This document shows, piece after piece, positions 55,499-64,000 of a stretch of 64,000 bases of DNA; positions within the stretch are counted from its first letter, which is position 1; every line of letters starts with the position of its first letter. The position numbers and the translations under genes were made by a program. Below the pieces are notes generated by a model. It made no database searches. It was not told the DNA's origin and saw only the letters and a program-made list of their open reading frames with translations. Source of the stretch: Arenicella chitinivorans (GTDB taxonomy: Bacteria; Pseudomonadota; Gammaproteobacteria; Arenicellales; Arenicellaceae); NCBI RefSeq assembly GCF_014651515.1, contig NZ_BMXA01000001.1:434001-498000 (forward strand), written 5' to 3'.

Positions 55499-55528
55499 CC
55501 TGACGGCCTCATGGTGAGGTCGTTCAGG
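55499..55528. terminator. Hairpin between fumarase and DUF2520 genes
   Basis: CCTGACGGCCTCA (55499-55511) pairs with TGAGGTCGTTCAGG (55515-55528) with one bulge and one G-U pair. On the minus strand TATTTTCC follows, so it may end the minus-strand transcript that stops at 55537. No T-run on the plus strand. Confidence 0.45.
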
Positions 55529-55536
55529 ATTCGGTA

Positions 55537-56388
55537 CTACGGTCTTGATTTGCCTTCGGTCAGCAAGGTTTTTAACTCTTTCAAGCTGGCTTCGGATAGT
55601 TCACCGCGCTGCTCGGCCATCGATACAGCACGTTGGCCGAGTGCCTGGTAAAGCAAGCGTTGGTCGACGTCGGGCAGGGCGTCCAGATGCGCACCGACCG
55701 TGGTGGCATCGCCACGCGCGATTGGTCCGCTTAACCCCGCCACCGTGCCAAACTGGTGCAGATTCTCCAGGGTGGCGGTCACGAGCGGCTTGATTGCGGT
55801 TAGGAACGTGTCACCAGAGAGTCCCGCTTGTTCGGCCATCTCCACGCTGACATCCAGTAAGACCGTGAGATAGTTGCAGGCAAATACACAGGCCGCGTGA
55901 TACAACACCTTCGACTCGGCATTCAAGTGGCTGACCTCAAACCCGAGTCGACTGAACAGTACGGTGAGCAGGTCGACAGCAACAGGGTCGCCCTCTACGA
56001 ACGCATGGCTTTGGTGTGTCAAACTATTGAATCGGGCTAGAGCGGCATCCACGCTGGGGAAGGTGTTGAGTGGATGAATTGATGCAGTGCGCCCGCCAGC
56101 TTGCTGTATCGCCGTGAGGCAATGGCTTGATAGTGCACCCGAGCAGTGCGCCACGACGGTATCGCCTTGACACTCGCTTGCCAGCGCCTCGGCCAGTGGC
56201 TGGATTTTGCCGTCAGGCACCGTAAGGAGTACAACATCGGCAGTCCGCATTGCGTTACTTTGCGCGCTCGGGTCGCGGCCCGTCAAGCTCGCGTCCATTC
56301 CGATCAGGTGCATCAGCTGATGCAGGCTGCGACCAACCTTGCCCGCACCGATGATGCTTACGCTCGGGTTAGTTACTCCGCGAGTCAT
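55537..56388 (-). CDS. Rossmann/DUF2520 domain oxidoreductase-like protein
   Basis: 283 residues. N-terminal Rossmann part (about 1-125) with VSIIGAGKVGRSLHQLMHLI, DVVLLTVPDGKIQPLAEALA and VVAHCSGALSSHCLTAIQQA; the C-terminal helical DUF2520 domain includes SIHPLNTFPS, YHAACVFACNYLTVLLDVSV and GPIARGDATTVGAHLDAL. The fold is that of NADP-dependent short-chain 6PGDH-like enzymes such as ProC and PanE. No substrate is established. Its start overlaps the end of a ketopantoate-reductase-like gene by 20 bases, so two related dehydrogenases are made together. Confidence 0.87.
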   Translation of the reverse strand: MTRGVTNPSVSIIGAGKVGRSLHQLMHLIGMDASLTGRDPSAQSNAMRTADVVLLTVPDGKIQPLAEALASECQGDTVVAHCSGALSSHCLTAIQQAGGRTASIHPLNTFPSVDAALARFNSLTHQSHAFVEGDPVAVDLLTVLFSRLGFEVSHLNAESKVLYHAACVFACNYLTVLLDVSVEMAEQAGLSGDTFLTAIKPLVTATLENLHQFGTVAGLSGPIARGDATTVGAHLDALPDVDQRLLYQALGQRAVSMAEQRGELSEASLKELKTLLTEGKSRP

Positions 56389-57391
56389 TTTTTGAGACTG
56401 ATCGGCTTAACGCCGTTTGCAATTCCGCAGCGCTTAGGCCAATGGTCTGCTGGCCCGCCTCAACTTGGCGAATCAGTCTTACAATGGCCGCATTCATCGG
56501 GCAATCAATACCGAGCGCTTTCCCTTCACGAACGACCGCGCCATTTAAAAATTCGATCTCAGTCTGTTTGCCTTGCGAGACATCCCACCACATTGATGTG
56601 CGTGCTGTGGGGTCAATGGCCAGCATTTTCTGCGCGATACGCGTGAAGATGAAATTGGGTAAGCGCATCAAATGAGGAATTAAGGAGGGCGGTGCGGCGG
56701 TGATTTTGGGTAGCTCCAGTTGCAGCGCCTTGGTGACTGCCAGTAGTTCTTGCATCAGGTCTGCGATGATTTGCCGATAGCCGCGATCCTCGGTCATGGC
56801 TTTGACGGGAATATCCGCCAGTGCATTCACTGGATTGGCTAAGTTCAACTGTAATTTAGCCCACTGATCAGCCAGGAATTGGCGGCTGCAGGTCGCTGGC
56901 AACAGGTCGCAGTTCAACTGTTGTATCAGGCGCGCGACTTTAGGGTGCCATTCCACTACCAGCTTACCGTCGGTGGAGCGGTGCAAGTGTCCGGCCGCCT
57001 GTTCGGCCACATTAAATCCGACCACGGCATTGAGCACGGTGTTGTTCGGAAACGCATCTCGAATAATTTGATCGCTGCCGAATCCATTTTGACAGCAAAT
57101 CACCACTGTATTGGGTTCGATCAGCGTTTGCAGGTCGACGAGACTGGCGGCCACTGCTGTGCATTTCACAGTCAACCAGAGTACGGAAACCGCGTCGCTG
57201 TGTTCTGCGGTGTGAAAGCGCAGCGGGATAGACTCGATCCGGTGGGTATCTAAATCAGTCAAGGTGAGTCCCGCTTCGAGCTTGGCCTGGATATTGGGGC
57301 GTGCGACCAAATGGGTGGTCAAGCCTTGCGCGCTCAGAGCACCAGCAAGGTAACCGCCAACTAGGCCTGCTCCAAAAACCAGCTGTGTCAT
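56369..57391 (-). CDS. Ketopantoate reductase-family protein (ApbA/PanE-like)
   Basis: 340 residues. The NADP-binding start is LVFGAGLVGGYLAGALSAQG, followed by VLWLTVKCTAVAASLVDL, CCQNGFGSDQIIRD and the C-terminal helical domain with WAKLQLNLANPVNALADIPV (the Lys in the WAKLQLN motif is the catalytic type) and MWWDVSQGKQTEIEFLNGAV. PanE reduces 2-dehydropantoate to pantoate. Several paralogues with other substrates exist, so the exact reaction is not certain. Overlaps the ABC-F gene by four bases and the DUF2520 gene by 20, so a three-gene operon. Confidence 0.87.
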   Translation of the reverse strand: MTQLVFGAGLVGGYLAGALSAQGLTTHLVARPNIQAKLEAGLTLTDLDTHRIESIPLRFHTAEHSDAVSVLWLTVKCTAVAASLVDLQTLIEPNTVVICCQNGFGSDQIIRDAFPNNTVLNAVVGFNVAEQAAGHLHRSTDGKLVVEWHPKVARLIQQLNCDLLPATCSRQFLADQWAKLQLNLANPVNALADIPVKAMTEDRGYRQIIADLMQELLAVTKALQLELPKITAAPPSLIPHLMRLPNFIFTRIAQKMLAIDPTARTSMWWDVSQGKQTEIEFLNGAVVREGKALGIDCPMNAAIVRLIRQVEAGQQTIGLSAAELQTALSRSVSKNDSRSN

Positions 57392-59316
57392 GCGCTCTCT
57401 CGCAATTGTAAAGAAAGCAGTTCGTGCTTTTCGCTGAATGTCATCCAGTCGGTTTCGGCTTGGTCTAACTCTTTTTGTACGTAGGCTTGGTCGGTTAACA
57501 GCGCTTTGAGTTTGTCTTTGTTGTCGTCGTTATAGAGTTCGGTATCAGCGAGTTGCGCTTCGATTGCTTCTTTCTGTTCAGTCAGTTTTTCGATCACGCG
57601 CTCGGCGCGTTTGATCTTATTGCTCAACGGTTGCAGTTCTTTACGGCGCTCGGCGTCCAGGCGCTTTTGTTCTTTCTTCGCTGCTGCCGTGTTCGTAGGT
57701 CGAGGCTTCTCATCGCCTTGCGCGGACTGTCCTCGGTCGCCACGATTGTGTTCAGCCAACCATTTGGGGTAATCATCGACACTGCCTTGGAACTCGGTAG
57801 CGCGACCATTAGCAACCAGAATCAGTTTGTCCGAGTTTACTTTCAATAAATGGCGGTCATGCGACACCAGAACCACTGCACCACTGAAATCCTGCAGTGC
57901 CACTGCCAGAGCTTGTCGCATTTCGAGGTCTAGATGGTTGGTGGGTTCATCCAACAACAGAAGATTTGGTCGCTGGTAACATATCAACGCCAGTGCGAGG
58001 CGTGATTTTTCACCGCCGGAAAAAGGCGCGACCTTGCTTGTGGCTTTACTGCCGGTAAACCCGAAGCTGCCCAGATAGCGCCGTAGCTGATTGTCGGTCG
58101 CTTGACCATTGTTGCATTCTTTGTCGAGTAGGGCGAGGTGCTCCATCGGCGAATGCGCCATTTGCAACTGTTCAATTTGATGTTGTGCGAAATAGCCAAT
58201 ATTGATTTCTTTGGACGCGTGATAGTTGCCACTTAATAACTTGAGTTCGCCGGCCAGTAGTTTAATCAGTGTGGACTTGCCCGCGCCGTTCGGTCCAATT
58301 AAGCCGACGCGGTCGCCAGGCGCCATGGCAAATTCAATGCCATTGACGATGGGTGTATCCGCATAGCCTACCGAGGCTTTATGTAAGCTTAATAACGGGC
58401 TGGGATTTTTTTCTGGATCAGGGATGCTAAACCCGAATGGTGAGTCCACGTGCGCAGGCGCAATCTGTTGCATTTTTTCCAGCGCCTTAAGCCGGCTTTG
58501 AGCTTGTGTGGCTTTACTAGCTTTGGCGCGGAAACGACGCACAAAGTCTTGCATGTGCAGAACTTCGCGCTGTTGCTTTTCATACTGAGATTGCTGGTTC
58601 GCTAGTTGCTCGGTTCGAATCCGTTCAAAAGCAGAGTAATTACCTTTGAACAAACTGGCTCTCTGGTTTTCTATATGCAAGGTATGGGTGGTGAGCTCAT
58701 CCAGAAAATCGCGATCGTGCGCAATCAAAATCAGGGTGCCACGGTACTGTTTTAACCACCGCTCCAGCCACAGTACGGCGTCTAAGTCGAGGTGGTTGGT
58801 TGGCTCATCAAGCAGCAATAGATCGGATCGACACATGAGTGCTTTGGCAACATTAAGCCGTACTCGCCAGCCACCCGAAAAGGTTTTGGCAGGTTTGTCG
58901 ATGTCTTCGGGTTTAAAGCCCAAACCGTCTAAGAGTTGAGCCGCGCGCGCGCGCGCCGAATACCCGTCTATTTCTTCGTAACGAGCCTGAAAATTTAGGA
59001 ACCGCGGATGATCCGGGTCTTGGACCTTCGCGTCCAGTTCGCGCCATTCCTGATCGCCATCAAGAACGTGCTCGATGGCAGGTCGTTCATTGGCGGGTGC
59101 TTCTTGTGCGACGTGGGCCATGACCCAGTCACGTGGGATTTTTACATCGCCTTTGTCGATTACAAGCTCGTTGCGTAATACCGCAAATAGGCTGGACTTT
59201 CCGCACCCGTTCGCGCCCGTTAAGCCCACTTTTTGCCCGGGGTGAATTTGACAACTCATATTGTCAAATAACAGACTTTCGCCACGGCGAATGGATAAAT
59301 TTTCAAACTGAATCAT
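57388..59316 (-). CDS. ABC-F family ATPase (YheS-like)
   Basis: 642 residues with two ABC domains and no membrane segments. First Walker A GLTGANGCGKSSLFAVL and signature KTFSGGWRVRLNVAKAL; second Walker A GLIGPNGAGKSTLIKLL and signature APFSGGEKSRLALALI. LLLDEPTNHLDLDA is present in both halves. The linker between them (DFVRRFRAKASKATQAQSRL) is the P-site tRNA-interaction motif type, and the C-terminal region (about 545-642) is a coiled coil. YheS-type ABC-F proteins act on stalled ribosomes. First gene of the operon 59316-55537. Confidence 0.92.
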   Translation of the reverse strand: MIQFENLSIRRGESLLFDNMSCQIHPGQKVGLTGANGCGKSSLFAVLRNELVIDKGDVKIPRDWVMAHVAQEAPANERPAIEHVLDGDQEWRELDAKVQDPDHPRFLNFQARYEEIDGYSARARAAQLLDGLGFKPEDIDKPAKTFSGGWRVRLNVAKALMCRSDLLLLDEPTNHLDLDAVLWLERWLKQYRGTLILIAHDRDFLDELTTHTLHIENQRASLFKGNYSAFERIRTEQLANQQSQYEKQQREVLHMQDFVRRFRAKASKATQAQSRLKALEKMQQIAPAHVDSPFGFSIPDPEKNPSPLLSLHKASVGYADTPIVNGIEFAMAPGDRVGLIGPNGAGKSTLIKLLAGELKLLSGNYHASKEINIGYFAQHQIEQLQMAHSPMEHLALLDKECNNGQATDNQLRRYLGSFGFTGSKATSKVAPFSGGEKSRLALALICYQRPNLLLLDEPTNHLDLEMRQALAVALQDFSGAVVLVSHDRHLLKVNSDKLILVANGRATEFQGSVDDYPKWLAEHNRGDRGQSAQGDEKPRPTNTAAAKKEQKRLDAERRKELQPLSNKIKRAERVIEKLTEQKEAIEAQLADTELYNDDNKDKLKALLTDQAYVQKELDQAETDWMTFSEKHELLSLQLRESA

Positions 59317-59370
59317 GTCGCTAGTGTAGCGGTAACTGAGATTGATACAAACCTTGTTTTAATGGCATGA

Positions 59371-60114
59371 ATGACTATTAATAGGCCTATGCAAAAATTT
59401 TCAATTATTTATGAGGCTGCGGTCAAGCGTAAAGGTGGCGAACAGGAATTGCGTAAACTGTTGGTACCGGTACGGTCGCCTGACTACCTTCGACAGGTGA
59501 GCGATGATCGTTATTTAGCCCAGTTAACCAGGTGTGTGTTTAATGCTGGGTTTCATTGGCGAGTGATTTCATCTAAGTGGGACGGATTCGAAAAAGCATT
59601 TCACGGTTTCGATTTAGGTCATTTACTGACCAAGTCGCCAGAAGAGTGGGAGGCGTATCTGGAAGATACCCGTATCATCCGAAATTGGCAGAAAATTCAA
59701 ACCGTGTATGAAAATGCGTTGATGTTTGAGGATATCGCGGCCGAACACGGGAGTTTTGCGGCTTTTTTTGCCGATTGGCCGATCGACGACCAAGTTGGTT
59801 TGATGCGCTATTTACACAAGCATGGTGCGCGCCTTGGCGGCAAAACAGCGCAGTGGTTTATTCGATTCAGTGGCAAGGACGGGTTTGTACTGAGTGATGA
59901 TGTGGTTACCGCGTTGATCGCCAACGGGGTCGAGGTGAACAACCCAGTAACTAGCCAGCGTGACTTGAAATCAGTTCAGACCGCGTTTAACAACTGGCAA
60001 AAGGAGTCGGGTTTGCCCTATACCCATATCAGCAAGGTCTTGAGCTATTCGGTGGGCGATAATGTGCCGGTGGATGTATTGACCGGCTATCAAGGTTCGC
60101 AGACACTGACTTAA
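59371..60114 (+). CDS. DNA-3-methyladenine glycosylase I-like protein
   Basis: 247 residues from ATG 59371 (ATG 59389 is an alternative). HhH-GPD-superfamily protein like the Tag group: DDRYLAQLTRCVFNAGFHWR, the catalytic-region KWDGFEKAFHGFDL, and QTVYENALMFEDIA. The N-terminal Cys and the late His/Cys zinc ligands of E. coli Tag are not seen, and the protein is longer than Tag (about 190 residues), so it belongs to the Tag-like group lacking the zinc snap. Excision of 3-methyladenine is inferred. It is divergent from the ABC-F gene; the carboxylase gene is convergent. Confidence 0.72.
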   Translation: MTINRPMQKFSIIYEAAVKRKGGEQELRKLLVPVRSPDYLRQVSDDRYLAQLTRCVFNAGFHWRVISSKWDGFEKAFHGFDLGHLLTKSPEEWEAYLEDTRIIRNWQKIQTVYENALMFEDIAAEHGSFAAFFADWPIDDQVGLMRYLHKHGARLGGKTAQWFIRFSGKDGFVLSDDVVTALIANGVEVNNPVTSQRDLKSVQTAFNNWQKESGLPYTHISKVLSYSVGDNVPVDVLTGYQGSQTLT

Positions 60115-60130
60115 GGGGCCGTGCGGCATC

Positions 60131-60162
60131 AAAAAAGGGCGCTAACCGATTGGTCAACGCCC
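60131..60162 (-). terminator. Rho-independent terminator of the carboxylase gene
   Basis: On the minus strand GGGCG (60162-60158) pairs with CGCCC (60141-60137) around a part-paired loop, followed by TTTTTT (60136-60131). It lies 28 bases after the carboxylase stop at 60190. Confidence 0.8.
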
Positions 60163-60189
60163 TGATTGAGTACTTTGTGAACTGCGTTG

Positions 60190-63100
60190 TTACTTGGTTG
60201 GTTTGACAACAAATAACAGGTCACCGGCATTCACTTGTGCCCCATTGGCCTGATTCACTCGCACCACCTCGTAGCTTTTGTCGGCAGTGAAGATTTCGCC
60301 TGAGCCTGGTACGCTCGACAATGAGATATGCGTAAACAGCTTCATCGCCTCGACCTGACATAAAGTCTGGCTCAAGTTGACCTTGTCTCCGACCTCAACG
60401 AACTCGGGTTCACTTGGTGTTGGTGTTGAGTAATAAATACCCGTCATTGGCGAAATCACCTTGATTTCATCGGTGCCAGCGATCTTCAGACTGCTGACAT
60501 CACTGTCGGCCTTATCGACACCGGTGTAGGCCATTTCTTGCACGATTTGCTTTTTATCCAGCGTATCAAGGAAGGCTGGTAGATAACCGGTATCATAATC
60601 GCCTTTAACAAAAGTGGGATCCTTGAGGATGCGCTTTAAAAGTGAAATGTTGGTGCACACGCCTTTGATGACCGTTTGCTCCAGTGCTTCAATCAGCTTC
60701 TTGATGGCATCTTTGCGGTTTTTTCCGTGTACCACAAGCTGAGCAATCATGCTGTCATAAAATGGCGAAATGGTCTTGCCTTCGGAGACTGATGCGATGA
60801 CTTCGATATGATCGCCGGATGGGAACTTACACTCGGTGACTAGGCCTGGTGTTGGCAGAAAGTCGATCACGCCATCGGAATCCAAACGCGCTTTTTCGGC
60901 GGTGATACGTGCCTCAATTGAGAAACCTTTGTTGCCAATCTTTAAATTTTTGATTGAAGCGCCTTCGGCAATTTCAAATTGTTTGGCTACGATCGGCACA
61001 CCCGATGTCCACTCGGTGACTGGGTGCTCAACCTGAAGACGGGTGTTCATTTCCATAAAATAAATGGTGTTGGCCTTCAGGTCGTAAATGAACTCGACCG
61101 TACCAGCGCCAAAATAATCTACGGCATCCGCTAGATTGGCCGCGCACTCATAGGCTTTCTGCTCCAGATCCTTCGGTAACATGGTTGAGCCGGACTCTTC
61201 CAATACTTTCTGGTTGTTACGCTGGACCGTGCAGTCACGCAGGCCGAGTACCTGCGTACACCCATGCGCGTCACGCAGGATTTGCACTTCGATATGACGC
61301 ATCGACTCGACGAACTTCTCTAAATACAAGTCGCCATTGCCAAACGCGCTGCGTGCTTCACTGTAGACGTTATTGAATGCGTTTTTGATGTCTGCGGCAC
61401 TGCGTACAACCTTAATGCCTTTACCACCACCGCCGTGAACCGCCTTGAGCAGGACGGGGTAGCCAATATCTTCTGCTACTTTGGCCGTCGCTTCAGCACT
61501 GGTCAAAATACCGTGCGAACCAGGGACCACGGGTACGTTGTTGGCCATCGCCGTGCTGATTGCATTCGACTTGTTGCCCATGGTGTCCATGCTGCTGGCT
61601 TTGGGTCCGATAAAGTTCAGCCCATTGGCTCGACACAAGCGCGCAAAGCCCGCATTTTCCGATAAGAAACCGATGCCTGGGTGCAATGAGTCCGCATCGC
61701 GCGCACGGGCAATGGTAACCACCGACAAACCATTTAGGTAGCTCTCTCCGGGTGTTTGGCCGCCAAGACAAACGACTTCGTCACGGTCAGTCAACATGTC
61801 GCACGCAGCCGAATCCATGTCTGGATCGGATTGTACGAGCAGCACCTGATAGCCCTGGGCTTGTGCCACGCGGATCAGCTTGACCGCGGTACAGCCTCGT
61901 GCGTGAATCAGGACTTTCTCGATCTTACCCATCTGGTCAATAGCGCGATGGATTTTGACCTCTGGCTCACGTCGACGCATGCTGGCAGCGCCAGATATGA
62001 CCTGATTGACCACCTCATTAATGGTCTCAGTGGGTAACTCAATAGTGGGGTCAACTTCACGTAATTTTTCATCCAACCCGTCGGCAAACGGGTGTTTCAC
62101 AAGCCCCTGCATTGCACCAGGCTTGCTGGCTAGGTAGTTTGATGTGGTCGCCATCGACGGTAGGAAAGAAGGGACGACAACTCGGCCAGCAAATGGCATG
62201 TCGGTGCCACTAAGGTAGTAGGTGTGCACCAATGGGTGAGTGACAAAACTCGCTTGGGAACCACCGGTGCAGTCGCCGAAGCCGAACACCATGACGGGCA
62301 AGCCAGTATCGGCAATGAAATTGGTGATGCGGTCATTCACAATCGCCATCGAGAACAAGGAGCTTGGTCCTTCTTTTGTTTGCATGCCGCCGGATGACAC
62401 AAAACACACGACGGGCAGTCCGCGCTCAGCACAGTCGAGCAACAGCGAACACAACTTTTCGGCGCCGGCCATATCAAAGGCGCCAGCCTGAAACGCCACG
62501 TTAGAGATCAATGCACCGACTTCGCGAGTGTTGCCGTCGTCGTCTAACTTGAACTTGCCGATCCCGGTGATCACACCGCATGGTGTGACGTTATTGTTCA
62601 AAGCCTTCTCGATAGATTGACGAAAGCCCGGAAACGAGACCGGGTTGGCGGTCATTTTATTGGCGTTAGTTTCTTCAAAGTCGATAAAGAAACGTTGTTT
62701 GAACGCATCAACGGTGGTGGCCTTTTGCTTTTTATACGATGTCAGAACACGTTGGATTAGCAAATCTTGATACGCGATATTCAGCTGATTCCAGAAGTCT
62801 TTGCGTTTACCAATGCGCCACGGGTTGATCTGGCCGTTGTAGCTTTTGCCACTCATCTGTGCCTCGATAAAGCGCGGCACCAGGGTTTCAAAGAAATAGG
62901 TGATCAGCACCAGCAGTGAGTCTGACATGCGCGGGAAGTTTACACGCTTCCATTCCTCGACCGCCGACAGAAATTCGCCACGTTGATCGTACTTGACGAA
63001 ATGGCCGAGCCATTTAGCAAACTCGGACTTGATATCGCTGTCGACGACGCCATCGGCCATTGAGCCGGTCACGTTACTGGCCACTTCCTCTAGCGAGGAA

Positions 63101-64000
63101 TCTAGAATTTTGCGCAACGTTTTTTCGGATAAGGACTCGAAGGCTTTCGACTCCTCAGCGATTTCGCCAAAATTATCGACGATATTGTTGTACAGCGCGT
63201 CAAAGATCAGAATGTCGCGGAACTGTGTGTGCAGGATATCGCGAATGGTTGGCTCGTTGAGTGTGTCCAACAGTGTCAGTTCGGCTTCTGGTTTGGACAG
63301 ATAGTCGTCGCTTTCGTTGCTCAATTCGCTGAGGCGATTGTTCATTTCTACGAAATTAAACGCGGCGTCCGATTTCCAGCGATTGTACAAATACAAGCAC
63401 AGTACGAAGCAGTAATTCTTCTGGGCGCTGCGGTAATTGCTTTGCGGGTCGCCGAGAATCAGCGCAGTAATCTTGTTGCGGTCGGTATTCAGCTCGTCAC
63501 GCTTGCTTTTTAGGTGGGCCCAAGCTTTCGCAAGTTCATCGTTATAAACCAGCTTTTCCGGGTCCGATAGCCACTGTTCAAACGCTTTCTCGCGCATTTG
63601 GCGCAGGCGGTCCTTGAGGTCGCCCTTGGGTATTTCTTTGTCTGCTAATCGGCCGTAAGTCTCGATGGTCGCAGAATGGATTCGGCAGCGCAGTGACAAA
63701 GAACGCAGATACATCATGGCGTGTGAGTACACACTAGGATACTCCGTGAGTTCGCCATACAGTTCAAATTGCGCTGCTTTTTGTAACTCAGCGAAACTGT
63801 CACGGTGCAACTTTTCAGTCCGCACATTGTCTAGGTAATCGGTGCCAACAATGGGGTTTTCCAATACTTCACGCTTGGCGTCTGCTTCGATTTCCTTAAC
63901 GCCTGTGAAAATCGCAGCGACCAGATTGGACGTATCGTCGTTGTTGTCACTTGGGTCCCAGTCAATAACGCCATCGATGGCGCCGCTGCGGTACAGTTCC
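60190..64000 (-). CDS. Single-chain biotin-dependent acyl-CoA carboxylase (CT-BC-BCCP order), N-terminus beyond window
   Basis: 1269 residues are visible and the frame is still open at the window edge. Numbering from the edge: a segment ELYRSGAIDGVIDW at 1-14 looks like the end of an AccA-type carboxyltransferase half; 50-465 is helical and unrecognised; about 470-690 is an AccD-like carboxyltransferase domain with FVSSGGMQTKEGPSS, lacking the N-terminal zinc finger; about 690-1150 is a biotin carboxylase with LKAVHGGGGKGIKVV and MEMNTRLQVEHPVTEW; about 1175-1269 is a biotin carrier domain with the biotin Lys 1220 in QVEAMKLFTHI. The order is the reverse of eukaryotic ACC (BC-BCCP-CT). It carries out ATP- and bicarbonate-dependent acyl-CoA carboxylation; whether on acetyl-CoA or another substrate is unknown. 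TTG 63864 is not the start. Confidence 0.88.
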   Translation of the reverse strand, partial: ELYRSGAIDGVIDWDPSDNNDDTSNLVAAIFTGVKEIEADAKREVLENPIVGTDYLDNVRTEKLHRDSFAELQKAAQFELYGELTEYPSVYSHAMMYLRSLSLRCRIHSATIETYGRLADKEIPKGDLKDRLRQMREKAFEQWLSDPEKLVYNDELAKAWAHLKSKRDELNTDRNKITALILGDPQSNYRSAQKNYCFVLCLYLYNRWKSDAAFNFVEMNNRLSELSNESDDYLSKPEAELTLLDTLNEPTIRDILHTQFRDILIFDALYNNIVDNFGEIAEESKAFESLSEKTLRKILDSSLEEVASNVTGSMADGVVDSDIKSEFAKWLGHFVKYDQRGEFLSAVEEWKRVNFPRMSDSLLVLITYFFETLVPRFIEAQMSGKSYNGQINPWRIGKRKDFWNQLNIAYQDLLIQRVLTSYKKQKATTVDAFKQRFFIDFEETNANKMTANPVSFPGFRQSIEKALNNNVTPCGVITGIGKFKLDDDGNTREVGALISNVAFQAGAFDMAGAEKLCSLLLDCAERGLPVVCFVSSGGMQTKEGPSSLFSMAIVNDRITNFIADTGLPVMVFGFGDCTGGSQASFVTHPLVHTYYLSGTDMPFAGRVVVPSFLPSMATTSNYLASKPGAMQGLVKHPFADGLDEKLREVDPTIELPTETINEVVNQVISGAASMRRREPEVKIHRAIDQMGKIEKVLIHARGCTAVKLIRVAQAQGYQVLLVQSDPDMDSAACDMLTDRDEVVCLGGQTPGESYLNGLSVVTIARARDADSLHPGIGFLSENAGFARLCRANGLNFIGPKASSMDTMGNKSNAISTAMANNVPVVPGSHGILTSAEATAKVAEDIGYPVLLKAVHGGGGKGIKVVRSAADIKNAFNNVYSEARSAFGNGDLYLEKFVESMRHIEVQILRDAHGCTQVLGLRDCTVQRNNQKVLEESGSTMLPKDLEQKAYECAANLADAVDYFGAGTVEFIYDLKANTIYFMEMNTRLQVEHPVTEWTSGVPIVAKQFEIAEGASIKNLKIGNKGFSIEARITAEKARLDSDGVIDFLPTPGLVTECKFPSGDHIEVIASVSEGKTISPFYDSMIAQLVVHGKNRKDAIKKLIEALEQTVIKGVCTNISLLKRILKDPTFVKGDYDTGYLPAFLDTLDKKQIVQEMAYTGVDKADSDVSSLKIAGTDEIKVISPMTGIYYSTPTPSEPEFVEVGDKVNLSQTLCQVEAMKLFTHISLSSVPGSGEIFTADKSYEVVRVNQANGAQVNAGDLLFVVKPTK

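Noticed and set aside
60190-63864. TTG at 63864 as the start of the carboxylase
   Set aside because: The same frame stays open to the window edge with domain-like sequence (ELYRSGAIDGVIDW), so the true start lies outside.

Overview
The window is chromosomal DNA from a gammaproteobacterium, probably free-living and aerobic. Several blocks keep an order that I recall from Pseudomonas, E. coli and relatives: mnmA-nudJ / monomeric icd / cspD / clpS-clpA, purM-purN-DUF3108, hda next to wrbA and an ArsC-like gene, a lytic transglycosylase beside proS, and fadB-fadA. Base composition looks close to 50% G+C. There is no rRNA, complete tRNA, CRISPR array, insertion sequence or prophage. The exact order or genus cannot be fixed from the sequence alone; the arginine cluster and the giant carboxylase suggest a less-studied marine lineage.

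Layout. 0-0.8 kb: end of a LytS/AlgZ-type histidine kinase and its LytTR response regulator. 1-6.4 kb: an arginine cluster in which the succinyltransferase-pathway genes astA, astB and astE run straight into argC and argB. 6.4-12 kb: a tightly coupled acyl-CoA degradation operon (two acyl-CoA dehydrogenases, hydroxyacyl-CoA dehydrogenase, thiolase, large GST). 12-17 kb: an XRE regulator, a small membrane-protein pair whose second gene is frameshifted, an aldolase-family gene, and an alkylation-repair set (Ada-AlkA fusion and Ogt). 17-20.6 kb: fadBA. 20.6-24.9 kb: a TIGR03032-TPR-glycosyltransferase-like fusion, a NYN/LOTUS protein, an S4 protein and an amber-interrupted VOC gene. 24.9-31 kb: a minus-strand operon encoding a TolB-like/TPR membrane protein, an SMP-30-type beta-propeller, a membrane-anchored protein with three CXXCH haem motifs (RoxA/di-haem peroxidase family) and a membrane-anchored catalase-fold protein. 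31-38 kb: deaD, two lipoproteins, a small secreted protein, a TetR regulator, dodecin and a DUF2726 protein. 38-60 kb: mostly conserved housekeeping genes (tRNA thiolation, TCA cycle, ClpAP, purine synthesis, Hda, ProS, class I fumarase, ABC-F). 60-64 kb: most of a single-chain biotin-dependent acyl-CoA carboxylase that runs off the window edge.

How the genes fit together. Much of the left half concerns acyl-CoA and amino-acid catabolism: arginine to glutamate plus succinate, and acyl-CoAs to acetyl-CoA. The right half supplies TCA enzymes (icd, fumarase) and carboxylation of acyl-CoA.

The best candidates for undescribed biology are four. First, the single-chain carboxylase, whose domains run carboxyltransferase, biotin carboxylase, biotin carrier, with an unrecognised region of about 400 residues at the N-terminal side. 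Second, the four-gene haem/propeller/catalase operon. Third, the ast-arg hybrid cluster. Fourth, the TIGR03032-TPR-glycosyltransferase fusion. Signs of local decay (tRNA-like 5' fragment, double frameshift, in-frame amber) are scattered between 0.8 and 24.5 kb. All functional statements rest on motif and family recognition by reading; no searches were run.
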